Shown here: piece by piece, positions 1-10,881 of the stretch
Layout: every line of letters begins with the position of its first letter
Position numbering within the stretch: position 1 is the first letter of the stretch
Source: Rhizophagus clarus
Lineage: Eukaryota > Glomeromycota > Glomeromycetes > Glomerales > Glomeraceae
Direction: 5' to 3'
DNA length: 64,000 nucleotides
Assembly: GCA_015698045.1 (NCBI GenBank)
Contig: BLAL01000020.1
Coordinates: 124,001-188,000, forward strand
Notes under the pieces: generated by a model
Told to the model about the DNA's origin: nothing
What the model saw: the letters and a program-made list of their open reading frames with translations, nothing else
Databases searched by the model: none
Translations under genes and position numbers: made by a program

Positions 1-2
1 AC

Positions 3-62
3 AAAATAAGAAAGATCAATGTTTCACTTTTTACAGAGTTTGAAGTATTTCAAATCATGTAA
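3..62 (+). pseudogene. 3' end of a BTB-BACK-TLDc gene, cut by the window edge
   Basis: One open frame runs from the window edge to a TAA at 60-62 and ends in EFEVFQIM, the terminal beta-strand signature of every TLDc protein in this window (EEFEVFQI). Only about 20 residues are visible, so it cannot be told whether this is the end of an intact gene lying to the left or a scrap. Its strand and spacing match the plus-strand paralogue array that follows. Confidence 0.6.
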
Positions 63-329
63 GATTTAAGATTTGGTTATAACTTTTCTTCATGATGTTA
101 CCTATAAAAATAAAATAATTTATACACATAGTAAAGATATATTTACGAGTTTGGATATAGAATTTGTTGGAAATTTGATTAAAAATTATTCAAAATCATA
201 ATTTGCAAATAATTAAACAAGCTCATCGTATTTTAAATGAGAACTGTCTATCTTTAGTCACTTAAAATAATTGATAATTAAAATCTTTAAGGAAGTATGA
301 CCATGCGAGTTTTATACCTTGAAGCTAAA

Positions 330-435
330 TTATAGAATCTAATAAAATGGATATTCTTTAAAGAATTTCTGAAGAAAGTTACCATGTCTTATAGAAGAAT
401 TTGAAGTATTTCAAATTGCGTTAGATTTGTGATAT
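330..435 (+). pseudogene. TLDc 3' scrap
   Basis: After a stretch with no open frame, the final TLDc codons reappear (LIEEFEVFQIA, about 387-421) without any upstream TLDc core. The following 3' flank (TTAGATTTGTGATATTTTTCGTAATTTGC-like) also resembles that of the gene ending at 2675. This is best read as a duplicated remnant of a gene tail. Confidence 0.55.
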
Positions 436-1053
436 TTTTCGTAATTTGCTTTTCAAAGTAAAGATTTTATTTATATTCATATTTTAATTTGTACTAATTC
501 TTACGTATACGTTTTTAAATAAAAAAATCTGGGTTGTTATACAGTTTTTTTAAAACAATAAACAAAATGATTGGATAAATAGATAATAGTTATAATAGTG
601 ATACAAGTGATACATATGATACGTAAAAAGTCCAGCTGATATACCTAATAATAATCGATTACAAAAGAACTCTATCGCTTTAATTGGTTTAATTGATCAT
701 TAAAAAAAAACAATTTTAATGTACATTTTTAAAATAATGACGTTATTTTTAAAGAGAGAGAAGTGTAATGTTGCCGTTTATTGTTAATAAATAATTAAAT
801 CTCCAATATGTTTTCCATTTCTATTTTATCGTGAATAATGACAAAAAAACAAAACCATTTGACGCAATTACTAACTCATTCTTCCATTACAATCATAAGA
901 TATGCAATGAAATCATTCATTTCCACCAAGTTTAATATATAAAGATTTGGACTTTACATTAATAACCAAAATATTAAAAAAGTTCTCGCCAAAAATTTTA
1001 AAACAAGACCATTTCTTTCGTGAAACTCCAATATGATGGCGTACATATAAAGT
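436..1053. other. Intergenic spacer, no gene seen
   Basis: AT-rich DNA without a supported reading frame. Parts (about 720-960) resemble the spacers in front of the genes at 11009 and 13121, for example a short AAAGAGAGAG/AAAGTGAGAG tract. The duplicated unit therefore seems to include a few hundred bases of 5' flank as well as the gene. Confidence 0.5.
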
Positions 1054-1100
1054 CACGTGTAAGGATCACCTATTTCAGTAACGCCTATTAAATAAGGTTT
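1054..1100 (+). promoter_or_regulatory. Shared upstream box pair of the BTB-TLDc genes (copy 1)
   Basis: CACGTGTAAG at 1054-1063, containing an E-box/G-box core CACGTG, is followed by AATAAGGTTT at 1091-1100, 67 bases before the ATG. The same two boxes in the same order and similar spacing precede the genes at 4183, 11009 and 13121. The second box may act as the TATA-like element. The factor that binds is unknown. Confidence 0.5.
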
Positions 1101-1166
1101 AAATTAAGACTTTTTTGGTTTTCTTCTCATTTCTCGTTTTTTTTTTTTTTTATTTTAAAAATTATA

Positions 1167-2675
1167 ATGGTTGATAATAATCTTTTGCCAAAATTATCAC
1201 AAAATTTACTTGAAATTTTAAACGATGAAGAATATTATGATATTACAATTGAAGTTGGTAGTGACCCTTATGTAAAAGTATTCCGAGCTCATATGGTTAT
1301 TTTAAATTATCGTTCACCATATTTGCGTAGAATTTTGTTAACTAATAAAAAGAAAAATGATGGAACATTGACAAATATTAAATTACCAAATATTTTACCC
1401 GAAATTTTTCAAATAGTCTTAAGGTATAAAAGAATAATTTAAAACATTTATAACTTTTTCAAAAAATTCAGTCTTTTCTAACTTATGATCGTTTGCTTTA
1501 ATAGGTATATCTATGGAGGAAAAATTTCTTTGCAAGAATATGATATTTTTGATATTGTTAAAATCTTAGTTGCTGCTAATGAACTGAGTCTTCAAGAATT
1601 AATCCCATACTTAGAATCGTTTTTGATTGAAAATAAAGCAAATTGGGTGGAGCAAAATTTTAATTTGATATTTCAGACATGTTTTGAAAATGATTCTTTC
1701 TTAAAACTTCAAAAGTGTTGCAAAGATTTAATTTCCAATGAACCAAACAAGATATTTAATTCATCAAATTTTTCTTCAATTCCAGAAAAACTTTTGATCA
1801 TACTTATTCAAAATGATAATCTTCAAATGAACGAAATTCAAGTTTGGGAATATGTGATTAGATGGGGATTTGCACAAAATCCAGAACTTCCTTCTGATCC
1901 TACAAGCTTTTCAAAAGATGATTTCAATACTTTAAAGAATACATTACAACAATGTATTCCTTTTATTAGATTCCATAACTTAGCTTCAAAAGAATTTTTA
2001 AAGAAAGTATTACCCTATAAGAAAATCTTACCAAAAGAATTATATAAAGATTTACTAGAATATTTTTTAGATAATGATAGCAAAAAACCCGTACCTCGGA
2101 TAATTAAAAAAAATGAAGAAAATGAAGAAATTCATTCAAAAAATATTGATTCTAAAATAATTACGTCTCTACATGCTGAATTGATCTTAAAATGGATTGA
2201 TAGATTAGAAATTACAGATAAATTAACTATTTCATATGAATTCAAATTATTATACCGAGAGTCTCGTGATCATAACTTCGATAAATTCCGAAAGATTTGC
2301 AAAAATCAATCTCGCACCGTGATAGTTGTTAAAGTGAAAGACACTAATCAAATTCTTGGAGGATATAATCCGATTGAATGGAAATTCGATGGAAGTTATG
2401 GGATTACTAAAGATAGTTTTATATTCTCTTTTAGTAATAATAATAGTATCGAAAATTACATTTTAAGTCGTGTAAAAAATGAAAAGAATGCTATATATAA
2501 TGCATGTGGAAGTTACGGTCCGTCATTTTACCGTGACTTGTATCTGTTCAGCGATAACGATAATGATAAATTAAGAATTTTTTGTGGTGAAGGTTCCTAT
2601 GAAAAACATTTCAAAGGGATCAATAATTCATGTGCTGAAGAATTTGAGGTATTTCAAATTACGTTAAAATCCTAA
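1167..2675 (+). CDS. BTB-BACK-TLDc protein, 2 exons (475 aa)
   Basis: Exons 1167-1423 and 1505-2675 are joined across an 81-bp GT-AG intron in phase 2, which restores the conserved L-R-Y-I-Y-G-G block. Residues about 20-110 form the BTB/POZ fold (DEEYYDITIEVG, FRAHMVIL, SPYLRRIL). A BACK region follows (about 115-230, WEYVIRWG). A C-terminal TLDc domain spans about 290-470 (SYEFKLLYRESRD, GGYNPIEWKF, DSFIFSF, EEFEVFQI). BTB-BACK proteins usually dimerise and can serve as Cullin-3 substrate adaptors; TLDc domains are linked to oxidative-stress resistance and V-ATPase binding. The role here is inferred from family only. The start is the only Met in frame before the BTB core and follows a poly-T tract. 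The nearest paralogues lie at 4183, 11009 and 13121. The gene looks intact. Confidence 0.9.
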
Positions 2676-4085
2676 CGATTTGTAATATTTTTTGTAATTT
2701 GCTTCGCAAAGTAGTAATATTATTTACATTTATATTTTGTACTAATTATATATATACATTGTTAAATAAAAAAATCTGAGTCGTTATAGATTGATGGCAT
2801 ATAATCATCACTTTACTATGATATTATAGTATCCCCTTTTCCCAGATAAAGTACCGTCTCAAATATCGAATATTTTAATAGTTATTATAAATCAAATTTT
2901 AAAGTCTCGCATATTAAATCTTTCTAGACACAAACATTGATTGCTTTATTACAAATAGTCAATGAAATACTCCAGTTACTTGCGGACATATCCAATAATC
3001 ATTAGTAAAATTTAATTATTTGCATATTATAAAAGGGATTAGGGGCTTATAGCATAATTGGCAATACGAAAGCTAATACGAAAGCTAATACTGAATTACA
3101 TACATTCTAGAGATTTAACTAATAAATTAAGAATAGAATGTAAAAAAAGTTCCCATAAAAATATATCTGAAAAATCAACTATTCATTTACAGTTTTAAAT
3201 GGTTGAGATTCCTCGTAACTTTTCTCCATAAATTGATAATCTTTTCATTCATTTTTATTTTTTCTATTGACTATTAAATAGAAAAATTGCGTCGTCAAAT
3301 AGTACTTTCGTTGGATCGTTATTGCGAAACGATAAAAAACAAATTCGTAAATACGTTCAAAAAATTTTAATTATTTGATTAATTTAATGAGTTTTAAATA
3401 ATTAATTAAAAAAAGTAAATAATGCACACTTTTTAAAAATAATTTAGTTAGTGGACACTGGACACTATATATTTTCGAGAAAGAATGTAATGTCATGTTA
3501 GTAAATTATACCTATATGAATACCTAACATTCGTGGATAGTACAATTGCAATCATTTATTTCGCTGCTGTAAGGAGCTTTGAGTTCTATCGTAATAATAA
3601 AAATGTTAATAATGAAAGCTTGGTTTTTCTCTTGCTGAGTAAGCAGGAACCCGAACAATATATATATCGATAACAAAATTTTTTGCTTAGACACATACTG
3701 TTTAGCGCTTAGAATTAACAGTATTTATTTACTTTTCATTTGCTTATTTTTGACAGACTTTTTGAAGTCATACATTAATATGATTTCTTATTTTTGGTCG
3801 CCGTTTTCGAAAGGTGTTGGCTATTTAATAATTCGTGATTGAATTAATCGAATTTTGACATTCGTCCGGTTTCGTTCGATTTTCGGTTTTCTTTTTTTGT
3901 TCGGATATAATTGCGTATAGTACATCATCTTGAAAACGGCGATGATAAAAAACCTTGCTAGAGCTATTATAAAATTCATTTGTTACCTATACATATATTG
4001 CTAGGGGTCCTAGTAAAGCTAAAAAACCTTAGTGATGATCATTTTTTTTTTTGTGGCGTAATGACGTAATGACGACTGGTAAGTT
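2676..4085. other. Spacer between paralogues, with one TLDc scrap
   Basis: Apart from the TLDc remnant at 3109-3197, no coding signal is seen. A short direct repeat (ATACGAAAGCTA twice, about 3063-3089) sits just before the remnant. The last 100 bases lead into the shared promoter boxes of the next gene. Confidence 0.45.
3109..3197 (+). pseudogene. TLDc C-terminal scrap
   Basis: The frame here reads LTNKLRIECKKSSHKNI and then stops at TAA. This aligns with the penultimate TLDc segment of the neighbours (DKLRIFCGEGSYEKH; GELRISCEIFSYEK). Neither an upstream domain nor the EVFQI tail is present, so it is a fragment of a lost paralogue. Confidence 0.5.
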
Positions 4086-4131
4086 CACGTGTAAGTATCA
4101 CATATTCGGTAACGCATATTGAATAAGGTTT
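4086..4131 (+). promoter_or_regulatory. Shared upstream box pair (copy 2)
   Basis: CACGTGTAAG at 4086-4095 and GAATAAGGTTT at 4121-4131 lie in front of the ATG at 4183, as in copy 1. An AACGC motif between the boxes is also shared with copy 1. Confidence 0.5.
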
Positions 4132-4182
4132 AAAAGATTTTCTTCCCATTTATTTTCTCCTCTTTTTTATTTAAAAATTATA

Positions 4183-5652
4183 ATGGCTGATAATAAACTT
4201 TTGCCAAAATTATCACAAAATTTACTTGAAATTTTAAACGATGAAGAATATTATGACATTATAATTGAAGTTGGTAATGACCCTTATGTAAAAGTATTCC
4301 GAGCTCATATGGTTATTCTTAATTATCGTTCTCCATATTTGCGAAGAATTTTATCAACTAATAAAAAGAAAAATGATGGAACCTTAACAAGTATTAAATT
4401 ACCAAATATTTTACCTGAAATATTTCAGATAGTCTTAAGGTATAAAATGAGTAAATTAGAATATTTAATATTTTTTTCAATATATTAACCTATTGTCATT
4501 TGCTTTGATAGGTATATTTATGGAGGAAAAATTTCTTTGGAAGAATATGATATGTTAGATATTGTTAAAGTTTTGGTTGCTGCTAATGAACTGAGCCTTC
4601 AAGAATTAATCCCCTATTTAGAGTCATTTTTGATTGAAGAAAAGGAAAATTGGGTGGAACAAAATTTTGATTTAATATATCAAATAAGTTTAGAAAATGA
4701 TTCTTTCTCAGAGCTTCAAAAATATTGCAATAATTTGATTGCTAAAGAATCAAACAAGATATTTAATTCACCAAATTTCTCTTCAATTTCAGAAAAACTT
4801 TTGATTACACTTATTCAAAATGTTAGTCTTCAAACGGATGAAATTCAAATTTGGGAGTATGTAATTAGATGGGGACTTGCACAAAATCCAGAACTTCCTT
4901 CTGATCCTACAAGTTTTTCAAATGATGATTTCAATATTTTGAAGAATACATTACAACAATGTATTCCTTTTATTAGATTTCATAATTTATCTTCCAAAGA
5001 ATTTTTGAAGAGAGTAGAACCTTATAAAAAAATCTTACCAAAGGAATTATACAATGATTTATTAGATTTGGATAACGATAATGAAAAATCAATACCTCAC
5101 ATAATCAAAGAAGATAAAAAAAATATTGATTCTAAAATTATTACATTACAACATACTGAATTAATATCAAAATGGATTGATAGATTAGAAACTACAGATA
5201 AGTTAACAACTTCATACGAATTCAAATTATTATACCAGGAATCTCGTGATGGGGATGATAACTTTTATAATTTCCGGGAGATTTGTAAAGATCAATTACG
5301 CACCGTAATAGTTATTAAAACGAAAGGCGGTAACGAAATTCTTGGAGGATATAATCCGATTGAATGGAAATTTGATAGTAAATTTGGAGTTACTGGGGAT
5401 AGTTTTATATTCTCTTTTATTAATAATAGTATCGAAAATTACATTTTAAGTCGTGTAAAATATGAAAAGAATGCTATATATACTGGAAAACATCATTTAG
5501 CCCCATCATTTAATGATGACTTGTATTTATACCGAGATTATTCTGGAGAATTAAGAATTAGTTGTGAAATATTTTCTTATGAAAAGCTTATCAAAGAATT
5601 TGATATTAATTCATGTATAGTAGAAGAATTTGAAGTATTTCAAATTGTGTAA
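4183..5652 (+). CDS. BTB-BACK-TLDc protein, 2 exons (465 aa)
   Basis: Exons 4183-4439 and 4512-5652 flank a 72-bp phase-2 GT-AG intron at the same position as in all paralogues. The BTB (about 20-105), BACK (about 115-230) and TLDc (about 285-465) signatures are complete: EYYDIIIEVG, WEYVIRWG, GGYNPIEWKF, DSFIFSF, EEFEVFQIV. Compared with the gene at 1167 it lacks about ten residues in the linker between BACK and TLDc (LLDLDNDNEKS in place of LLEYFLDNDSKK), an in-frame loss that should be tolerated. Function is probably a Cullin-3-type adaptor by family, with unknown substrate. No disabling change is seen. Confidence 0.9.
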
Positions 5653-6369
5653 GGTTGATGTTAAATTGTGGGAATTTTTGCATTTTTCTCTAAAAATAGT
5701 GATTTATTTCCGAATATATCAAAAGCATTCAATTGTATCTTTAATTCAATTAGATTTGCCATCTCTTTTCTCGAGAAACATTTGTCCTTATAAACATCTG
5801 GATGAATTGGCATTTAGCAGTAATAAAAATAATCTTTGTTATTAGACTGTTTTTTTTTAAAAATAAACAAAATGACGTGATAAGTAAAAGTTCCTTGAAT
5901 ATATTTCAAAAATATATTTGTGTTATGTATAAAAGTCCAATTAATGGTCTAATGGAATGAGTTTTTAAAAAAATAAATAATGTTTACTTTTAAAATAATT
6001 TAAGACAATTAAATATTATTTTTCTCAAAGAATCAAAATGAGAAATTACTACTTACACCTTATATAAATCCCTAATATACTCTTCATTCTAATTTATCTT
6101 GGATAATAACCCGTATAGCTAAATTTTACTATTGATTACTACCATAACAAGATATGTACCTATTTCTGCCAAGATTACTGTAAAGAGTTTATTGATGTCC
6201 AATTATATTAACATATTATCCCTTTTCGTTTAAAAAATTTTTTTTTAGTAAAAATTTACTATCGATCATTCAAGAATCCAAAATAGTCTTTGCTATAAAC
6301 CTTATTAATGGACGTTATCGGAATAGATGAGACTGAGACTCACACGTTGGATACGTCACTTCATATTAC
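5653..6369. other. Spacer, no gene seen
   Basis: AT-rich DNA that partly resembles the 5' and 3' flanks of the neighbouring paralogues. A reading frame overlapping the end of the previous gene (5630-5845) is judged chance. No RNA gene or transposon end was recognised. Confidence 0.4.
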
Positions 6370-6725
6370 TCAATCCTTGAGCTTCACTGTTAATATTTTG
6401 AAGTTGGAAATGGTCCTTATATTAGTATTCCGTACTTATATGGTTATTTAAATTATCGTTCTCCATATTTGCGAAGAATTTTATCAAAAGAAAAAATATG
6501 AAACTTCAGCAATTATTAAATTGCTAGATTAGTCTTAAGGTAATTAATTACATTATTCATAATTGGTTTTAACAAATATATTTTAATTTATTATCGTTTA
6601 TCTAGTATGGAGGCACAAGTTCTTTGAAAGAACAGGATATTTGGATATCATTAGCTTAGAGAAAAGAATACCGAAAATCCTGTGCAATTAATTATTAAAA
6701 TACAGTATATATATATATATATATA

Positions 6726-7215
6726 TTTTTATTTGATTAAATCGTAATAGTACTTATCACTATACATCTATAAATAAAATTTTACAGTAAGCAAAAAAAA
6801 ACCCTAGATTATTTATGTCAAAGATGTTTTATTTTAGGGTCACCTTCTTTTTCTCTTTTCATATTATCGTTCAATTTCTTCCAAAGGTTTTATTTAATTT
6901 GTTTATTTTTGTACTTCTTACATAGTTGTTCTTCTGTTGATTTGATTTTCCATTGCCTTACCACATTGTATGTCGTTTCATCTGCAAATCTTGTGAAATT
7001 CTCGTTCATATTCTTCTATTAGATCTTTTCTCAACTCATTATGCCAGTAATTATATCGACCACTTCTTGAATGGAGTAAAAATTCATCCACCATTCCGTT
7101 GATTGTCCTTCTAATTATGGCTGAGTTGGTTCCGACTTTATTTCCTATCTTAGATCGTTTATAATCTTTGACTACCTCCTCCGTCTTTATATTATTCTTA
7201 GCTAGGATCTTTCTT
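6726..7215 (-). other. Unassigned segment inside the Tc1-like element
   Basis: On the minus strand an uninterrupted stretch (about 7205-6985) reads in part IIRRTINGMVDEFLLHSRSG and YNYWHNELRKDLIEEYEREF, then breaks down. It is not part of a normal Tc1 transposase, and I do not recognise the family. It is probably filler or an older nested insertion. Confidence 0.3.
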
Positions 7216-7235
7216 TCGTTTAAATATAAGGAGCG

Positions 7236-8216
7236 GATATAATGATAAATAACAAACTACAAACAACAAATTTAACAGATGAAACCATTTACTCAAAATT
7301 ACGGTTACAATTGTGGAAATTAATGTCGCACGATTGCCAAACACTGGAGTGTGGAAAATAACTGTTAACAATATACTTAAACGCCTTCGTGAAACACATT
7401 CTTTAACACCAAAAAAAATAAACTGGTTGCCCAAACTTACCGGCTCAACAAAAACTTAAGAGAAAATGATGAAAATAGTTGATTTTGTTCAACAAACTTG
7501 CAACTGGTTGGATAACCCAAACAAAACAACTCATTTCTGGCAGAACTATACGACGATGAAACATTAATAGAGTCGGTCTCCCTACCTGTATTCCTCATCG
7601 TAAGCCCGCAATGATAGAAACACTTCGTCAAGCTCGTTTTAAGTGGGTTCATGAACATGAAAATTGGTCGGTAAGACAATGGAGAAGGATACTTTTTTCA
7701 GATGAAAGGACCTTTACACAATTTCAACAAGGTCGTCAGGGAAGGTGTGTCGTAATCCTGAAGAGGAATGGAATCCTGATTGTGTTACAGTTACTGTAAA
7801 GCACAGATCTGCCCTTCCTGGGAGGTTCTTGGACCAATTGTTCTGTTAAATGGATCAGTTACTCACGCCACAATTATTAATAATTTTGTTGTACCTATCC
7901 TGTACAGACATTTTCTACGGGATAATTGGATCTTTCAGGAGGCTAATGCTGTTCCACGCTGTTTAAAAATTACTGTAACCGCACGCTTGACTGGCCGGCA
8001 CAGTAACCCGGTCTTAGAATTTCTGGGCTGAGATTAAAATGATGGTTCGTCATCGTACACTACCACCATCTGATGTACTTACAGAATATGCCAAGGATGC
8101 ATGAGATGATGATATTTCTCCCGAATTTTATAAAAAATTATCCGTTAGTATATCTCAGAGATTGAGGCGGTCATTTCCACGAATGGAAATAGAATTAATT
8201 ATTAAATTTTTGTAAA
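7236..8216 (+). pseudogene. Tc1-like transposase pseudogene (DDE superfamily)
   Basis: Pieces in several frames align with the copy at 42.3-43.4 kb: a helix-turn-helix region (VNNILKRLRETHSLTPKK), the first catalytic block (LFSDERTFTQ, near 7700), CVTVTVKH, and a tail (ISPEFYKKLSVSISQRL) ending at TAA 8214-8216. The second catalytic block (FQDNAPSH in the sister copy) is ruined to FQEANAVP, and the NPDLNPIEN block is deleted, so no active enzyme is possible. Multiple frameshifts and stops are present. Confidence 0.75.
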
Positions 8217-9039
8217 ATCCAATAAAGGGAGCGAAACGTAATTAACATATTAAATTTGTTATTTAATGTATATAAGTTTTTTAATTTTGAAAAGTGTCCG
8301 GGTAATTATGTCCGTCTCTGTAGTTGCTGTTAATGAACTGAGTCTTCAAGAATTAATAACTTACTTACTTAGAATCATTTTTGATTGAAAATATAATAAT
8401 TCTTTATTAAAACAAAATGATAGCCTTCAAATGGATGAATTCAAGTTTGGAAATATGTTATTAGATGGGACTTGCACAAAATCTAGAACTTCCTTCTGAT
8501 CCTACAAACTTTCAAAAGATGATTTCAACAAAGAATATATATTACAACAATGTATTCCTTTTGTTAAATTCTATAGTTTATTTTCCAAAGAATTTTGAAG
8601 TAAAACCTCATAAAAAAATATTATGAAAGGAATTGTACCATTATTTGCTAGAATATTTTTTGGATGATGATAGTAAAAAATCAATATCTTGTGTAATAAA
8701 AAGAGTTCAATCAAAAAATACCAACTCTAAAATAATTACATTTAAACATGTTGAATTAATCTAAAATGAATTAATAGATTAGAAATCATATACATATTAA
8801 TAACTTCATAAGAATTCGAATTATTATATCGCAATTCTCGTGTAGGTGGAATAATGATAAATTCCGAGAGATTTGCGAAAATCAATCTTGCACAGTAATA
8901 GTTAATAAAGTAAAGAACACTAGATATAATCCAACCGAATAGAAATTTGACAATAGCTATAGAATTACTAAGATAGGTATTCTCTTATTCTCTTTTATTA
9001 CATTTTAAGTCGTGTAAAGAATGGATAGAAAGCAACGTA

Positions 9040-9213
9040 TCGTATCGAGAACATCATTCTTCGAAATTTCATCAACCCTGAATATTCGTCCAAAGGCATC
9101 TTGTCGACTTCCGTCGCAATAACTTCACCAAACTTATGCGTTTCCCACACAACAAGATCAATAAGTTGGTTCCCATAGATATCCTCAACACGTTTAATCA
9201 TAGATGAAGGCAT
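9040..9213 (-). pseudogene. Unrecognised short frame downstream of the Rep relic
   Basis: A frame beginning MPSSMIKRVEDIYG at 9213 runs towards the insert boundary and then reads antisense TLDc sequence, so its natural end is missing. It lies on the same strand as the Rep relic, just past the hairpin, where a second viral gene could sit. No similarity to a capsid or movement protein was recognised. Confidence 0.3.
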
Positions 9214-9277
9214 TTTAACTTGATTTAATATATTATTTTTAAAAACTTTAAAGATCAAAAAAAAGTTACGCAAATAA

Positions 9278-9318
9278 AGCCCCCTACTCTACCTCAACAT
9301 AAGCGGGTAGGTAGGAGG
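9278..9318. other. GC-rich hairpin between the Rep relic and the second frame
   Basis: The arms 9278-9293 and 9304-9318 pair over about 13-14 bp with a mismatch, a one-base bulge and G-T wobbles, leaving a 10-base loop (CAACATAAGC). It is strikingly GC-rich for this DNA. CRESS viruses carry an origin stem-loop, but the loop lacks the usual TAATATTAC-type nonanucleotide. It may be a decayed origin or a transcription terminator. Confidence 0.45.
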
Positions 9319-9337
9319 CACTTTTATTTCCTATATA

Positions 9338-10354
9338 CTACAAATACAACTTCTGCCTACCAATATCTACTCTAACCATATTATAACTATCCCAATTATC
9401 CAACAACACGTTCTCATTCAGACAAAAGATACAAGGAATTCCCCCATTAATAGTCTTCACTCTACCATACGACTGCCTAACCTCATACTCTTCTTGGGCC
9501 CCCATCAAAACCTTCCAATTATTATAACGAACTAATTCATCCCGAGGAACATCATCTAAGAAAACGTAAGAAGCCTCATCATTCCACTTGTCCCAATTAA
9601 TACGCTTCTGCATATAAATATGAGGTCCGAGGCTTCTAGCCCAAGAAGACTTTCCGGTCCTGGAGTGTCCAATAAGAACCAAAGACATAGGCCTACCAGG
9701 ACGAGAAACGATATTCACTTGTATCCAGACAACAAGTACTTGAGGAACAACAAAAGACCCCGCAAGATAAGGAGACTCGAATACCCGCGGAACAGGTGCA
9801 AAACGATGGTCTGCATAGCCCATAACAGACCTGAAAGACCGAAGGAGAAATTCGGGATGGTCGGTCTCCATAGAACCAATGAATTCCTCTCTCGAACGAG
9901 ACTCGACCATAATTGTCCCAATAGGTCTTCGTACCACGGAGTCGATACCTCCTTCGACATAATTTCCTCCTATAACACAAATTCATTTAATCCCTTTTTA
10001 CTAAATTTAAAATAAAATAAACGAAATTATAAATACCCTTTCGACAATATGCGATAACATCAGCGCATCGCGGGCTGACTGATAATTTCCATGGTATCGT
10101 TCACCCCCACTATCGACGAGGTCAAAACAGTTCGCACTACGTTTGTCAACTTTGCCGCTGAGGGAAAGATAGCAGTGGATGTGGGGAGTTCCATCCTCGT
10201 GAAGCTCGGTGGCCACAACATAACTTTCGACCACAAAAGGAGAGCAAAGACAGCGAAGCATTGTAAGAACAACATGTTTATCTAAAGAACAACGAGGGTA
10301 CGTCAAAAATAACTTCCGTGAAGCAAGACGAAACCGATTATTATCTCTTGGCAT
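9338..10354 (-). pseudogene. CRESS-DNA-virus-like Rep relic (HUH endonuclease + SF3 helicase)
   Basis: Rolling-circle replication initiator of the geminivirus/genomovirus-like group. The N-terminal segment starts at 10354 and holds RCR motif I (FLTYPRC, residues 16-22) and motif II (PHIHCYL, about 57-63). A motif III-like YCRK lies at 10038-10049, but in another frame, implying a one-base frameshift near 10062. The C-terminal segment (to TAA at 9338-9340) holds the helicase: Walker A GHSRTGKSS, Walker B VFLDDV and motif C CIFCLN. The segments are separated by a candidate 67-bp GT-AG intron (9970-10036) immediately after motif III. The frameshift makes it a broken copy. Such Rep captures are known from several fungal genomes. 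A role in the host is not supported. Confidence 0.8.
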
Positions 10355-10502
10355 GATTAAAATAATAAACTTTTAATTATAACAATTTCTAAGCGAACCA
10401 TCATTTGATGTAGACTTGGAGGTATATGAAGATATAATAATTAATGAATTAAAAATTGGATGTAAAGAGAATCATTCATATATAGAAGAATTAGATAGTT
10501 AA

Positions 10503-10881
10503 GACTGATTTTAAAATCATAATAAAAAAAAATAAATAAGAATAAAATAATATTACGAATCTTTTTTGTTTTAATTTCTATTGAATATTAAAACACAAAA
10601 ATTGCGCCGTTAATTAGTTTCAAATAAAAATAAAATAAAAGTTTATTATATATCGATTTGCAATAGGATAATTATATAAAAATCCATCGATACATTAAAA
10701 AAAAAATTACTTATATACATACAGTATTACAAAGTTAACTCGCATTTTTAAAATTAAAATAAGACGCTGTTTTGTCAAAAAAATTAAAGTGAGAGAGAAT
10801 GTGATTATTGTTGAATAAATTTCTATGCTCCTTTCTATTTTTGTAAGATTGGAAAACGCACAAATGCAGCTCACGTGAATT
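10503..10881. other. Spacer, no gene seen
   Basis: AT-rich flank resembling the upstream region of the other plus-strand paralogues (AAAGTGAGAGAGAATGTG at about 10784). No coding signal. Confidence 0.4.

Larger units (their letters stand above)
6701..8322 (+). mobile_element. Tc1/mariner-like element, decayed
   Basis: Ends are placed at TA dinucleotides: TACAG at 6701 and CTGTA at 8318-8322. The right end reads TGTCCGGGTAATTATGTCCG before CTGTA, while the left TIR is largely replaced by an (AT)n run. A transposase relic of the IS630/Tc1 type lies inside. About 45 unassigned bases (6656-6700) separate the left end from the host pseudogene, so the exact left boundary is uncertain. Confidence 0.6.
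9046..10390 (-). mobile_element. CRESS-DNA-virus-like insert (endogenous viral element) in a TLDc exon
   Basis: About 1.35 kb that is foreign to the BTB-TLDc pseudogene around it. It carries Rep-like coding on the minus strand, a GC-rich hairpin and a second short frame. The insert interrupts TLDc between codons for AIY(N) and PSFD of the paralogues. No terminal repeats or convincing target duplication are visible, which fits capture of a partial circular genome better than classical transposition. Boundaries are good to roughly 15 bases. Confidence 0.7.
6370..10502 (+). pseudogene. BTB-BACK-TLDc pseudogene split by two insertions
   Basis: Relics of one paralogue occur in order on the plus strand. 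BTB exon 1 lies at about 6370-6541 and ends in CTTAAGGT. The start of exon 2 is at about 6603-6650 (TATGGAGGCACAAG). BACK and most of TLDc, with many frameshifts and stops, lie at about 8323-9045. The last TLDc part is at about 10391-10502 (EPSFDVDLEVYEDI, then EELDS and stop). The first gap holds a Tc1/mariner-like element. The second gap holds a virus-Rep-like insert, which falls between TLDc codons that are adjacent in every intact paralogue (AIYNG / PSFDDDL). The gene is dead. Confidence 0.8.

Noticed and set aside
6701-6726. (AT)n run as a regulatory TATA element
   Set aside because: It is a simple microsatellite at the decayed left end of a transposon, with no gene start downstream.
9620-10285. 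Plus-strand frames of 131 and 64 codons over the Rep relic
   Set aside because: They are antisense shadows of the Rep-like coding, with no domain support.
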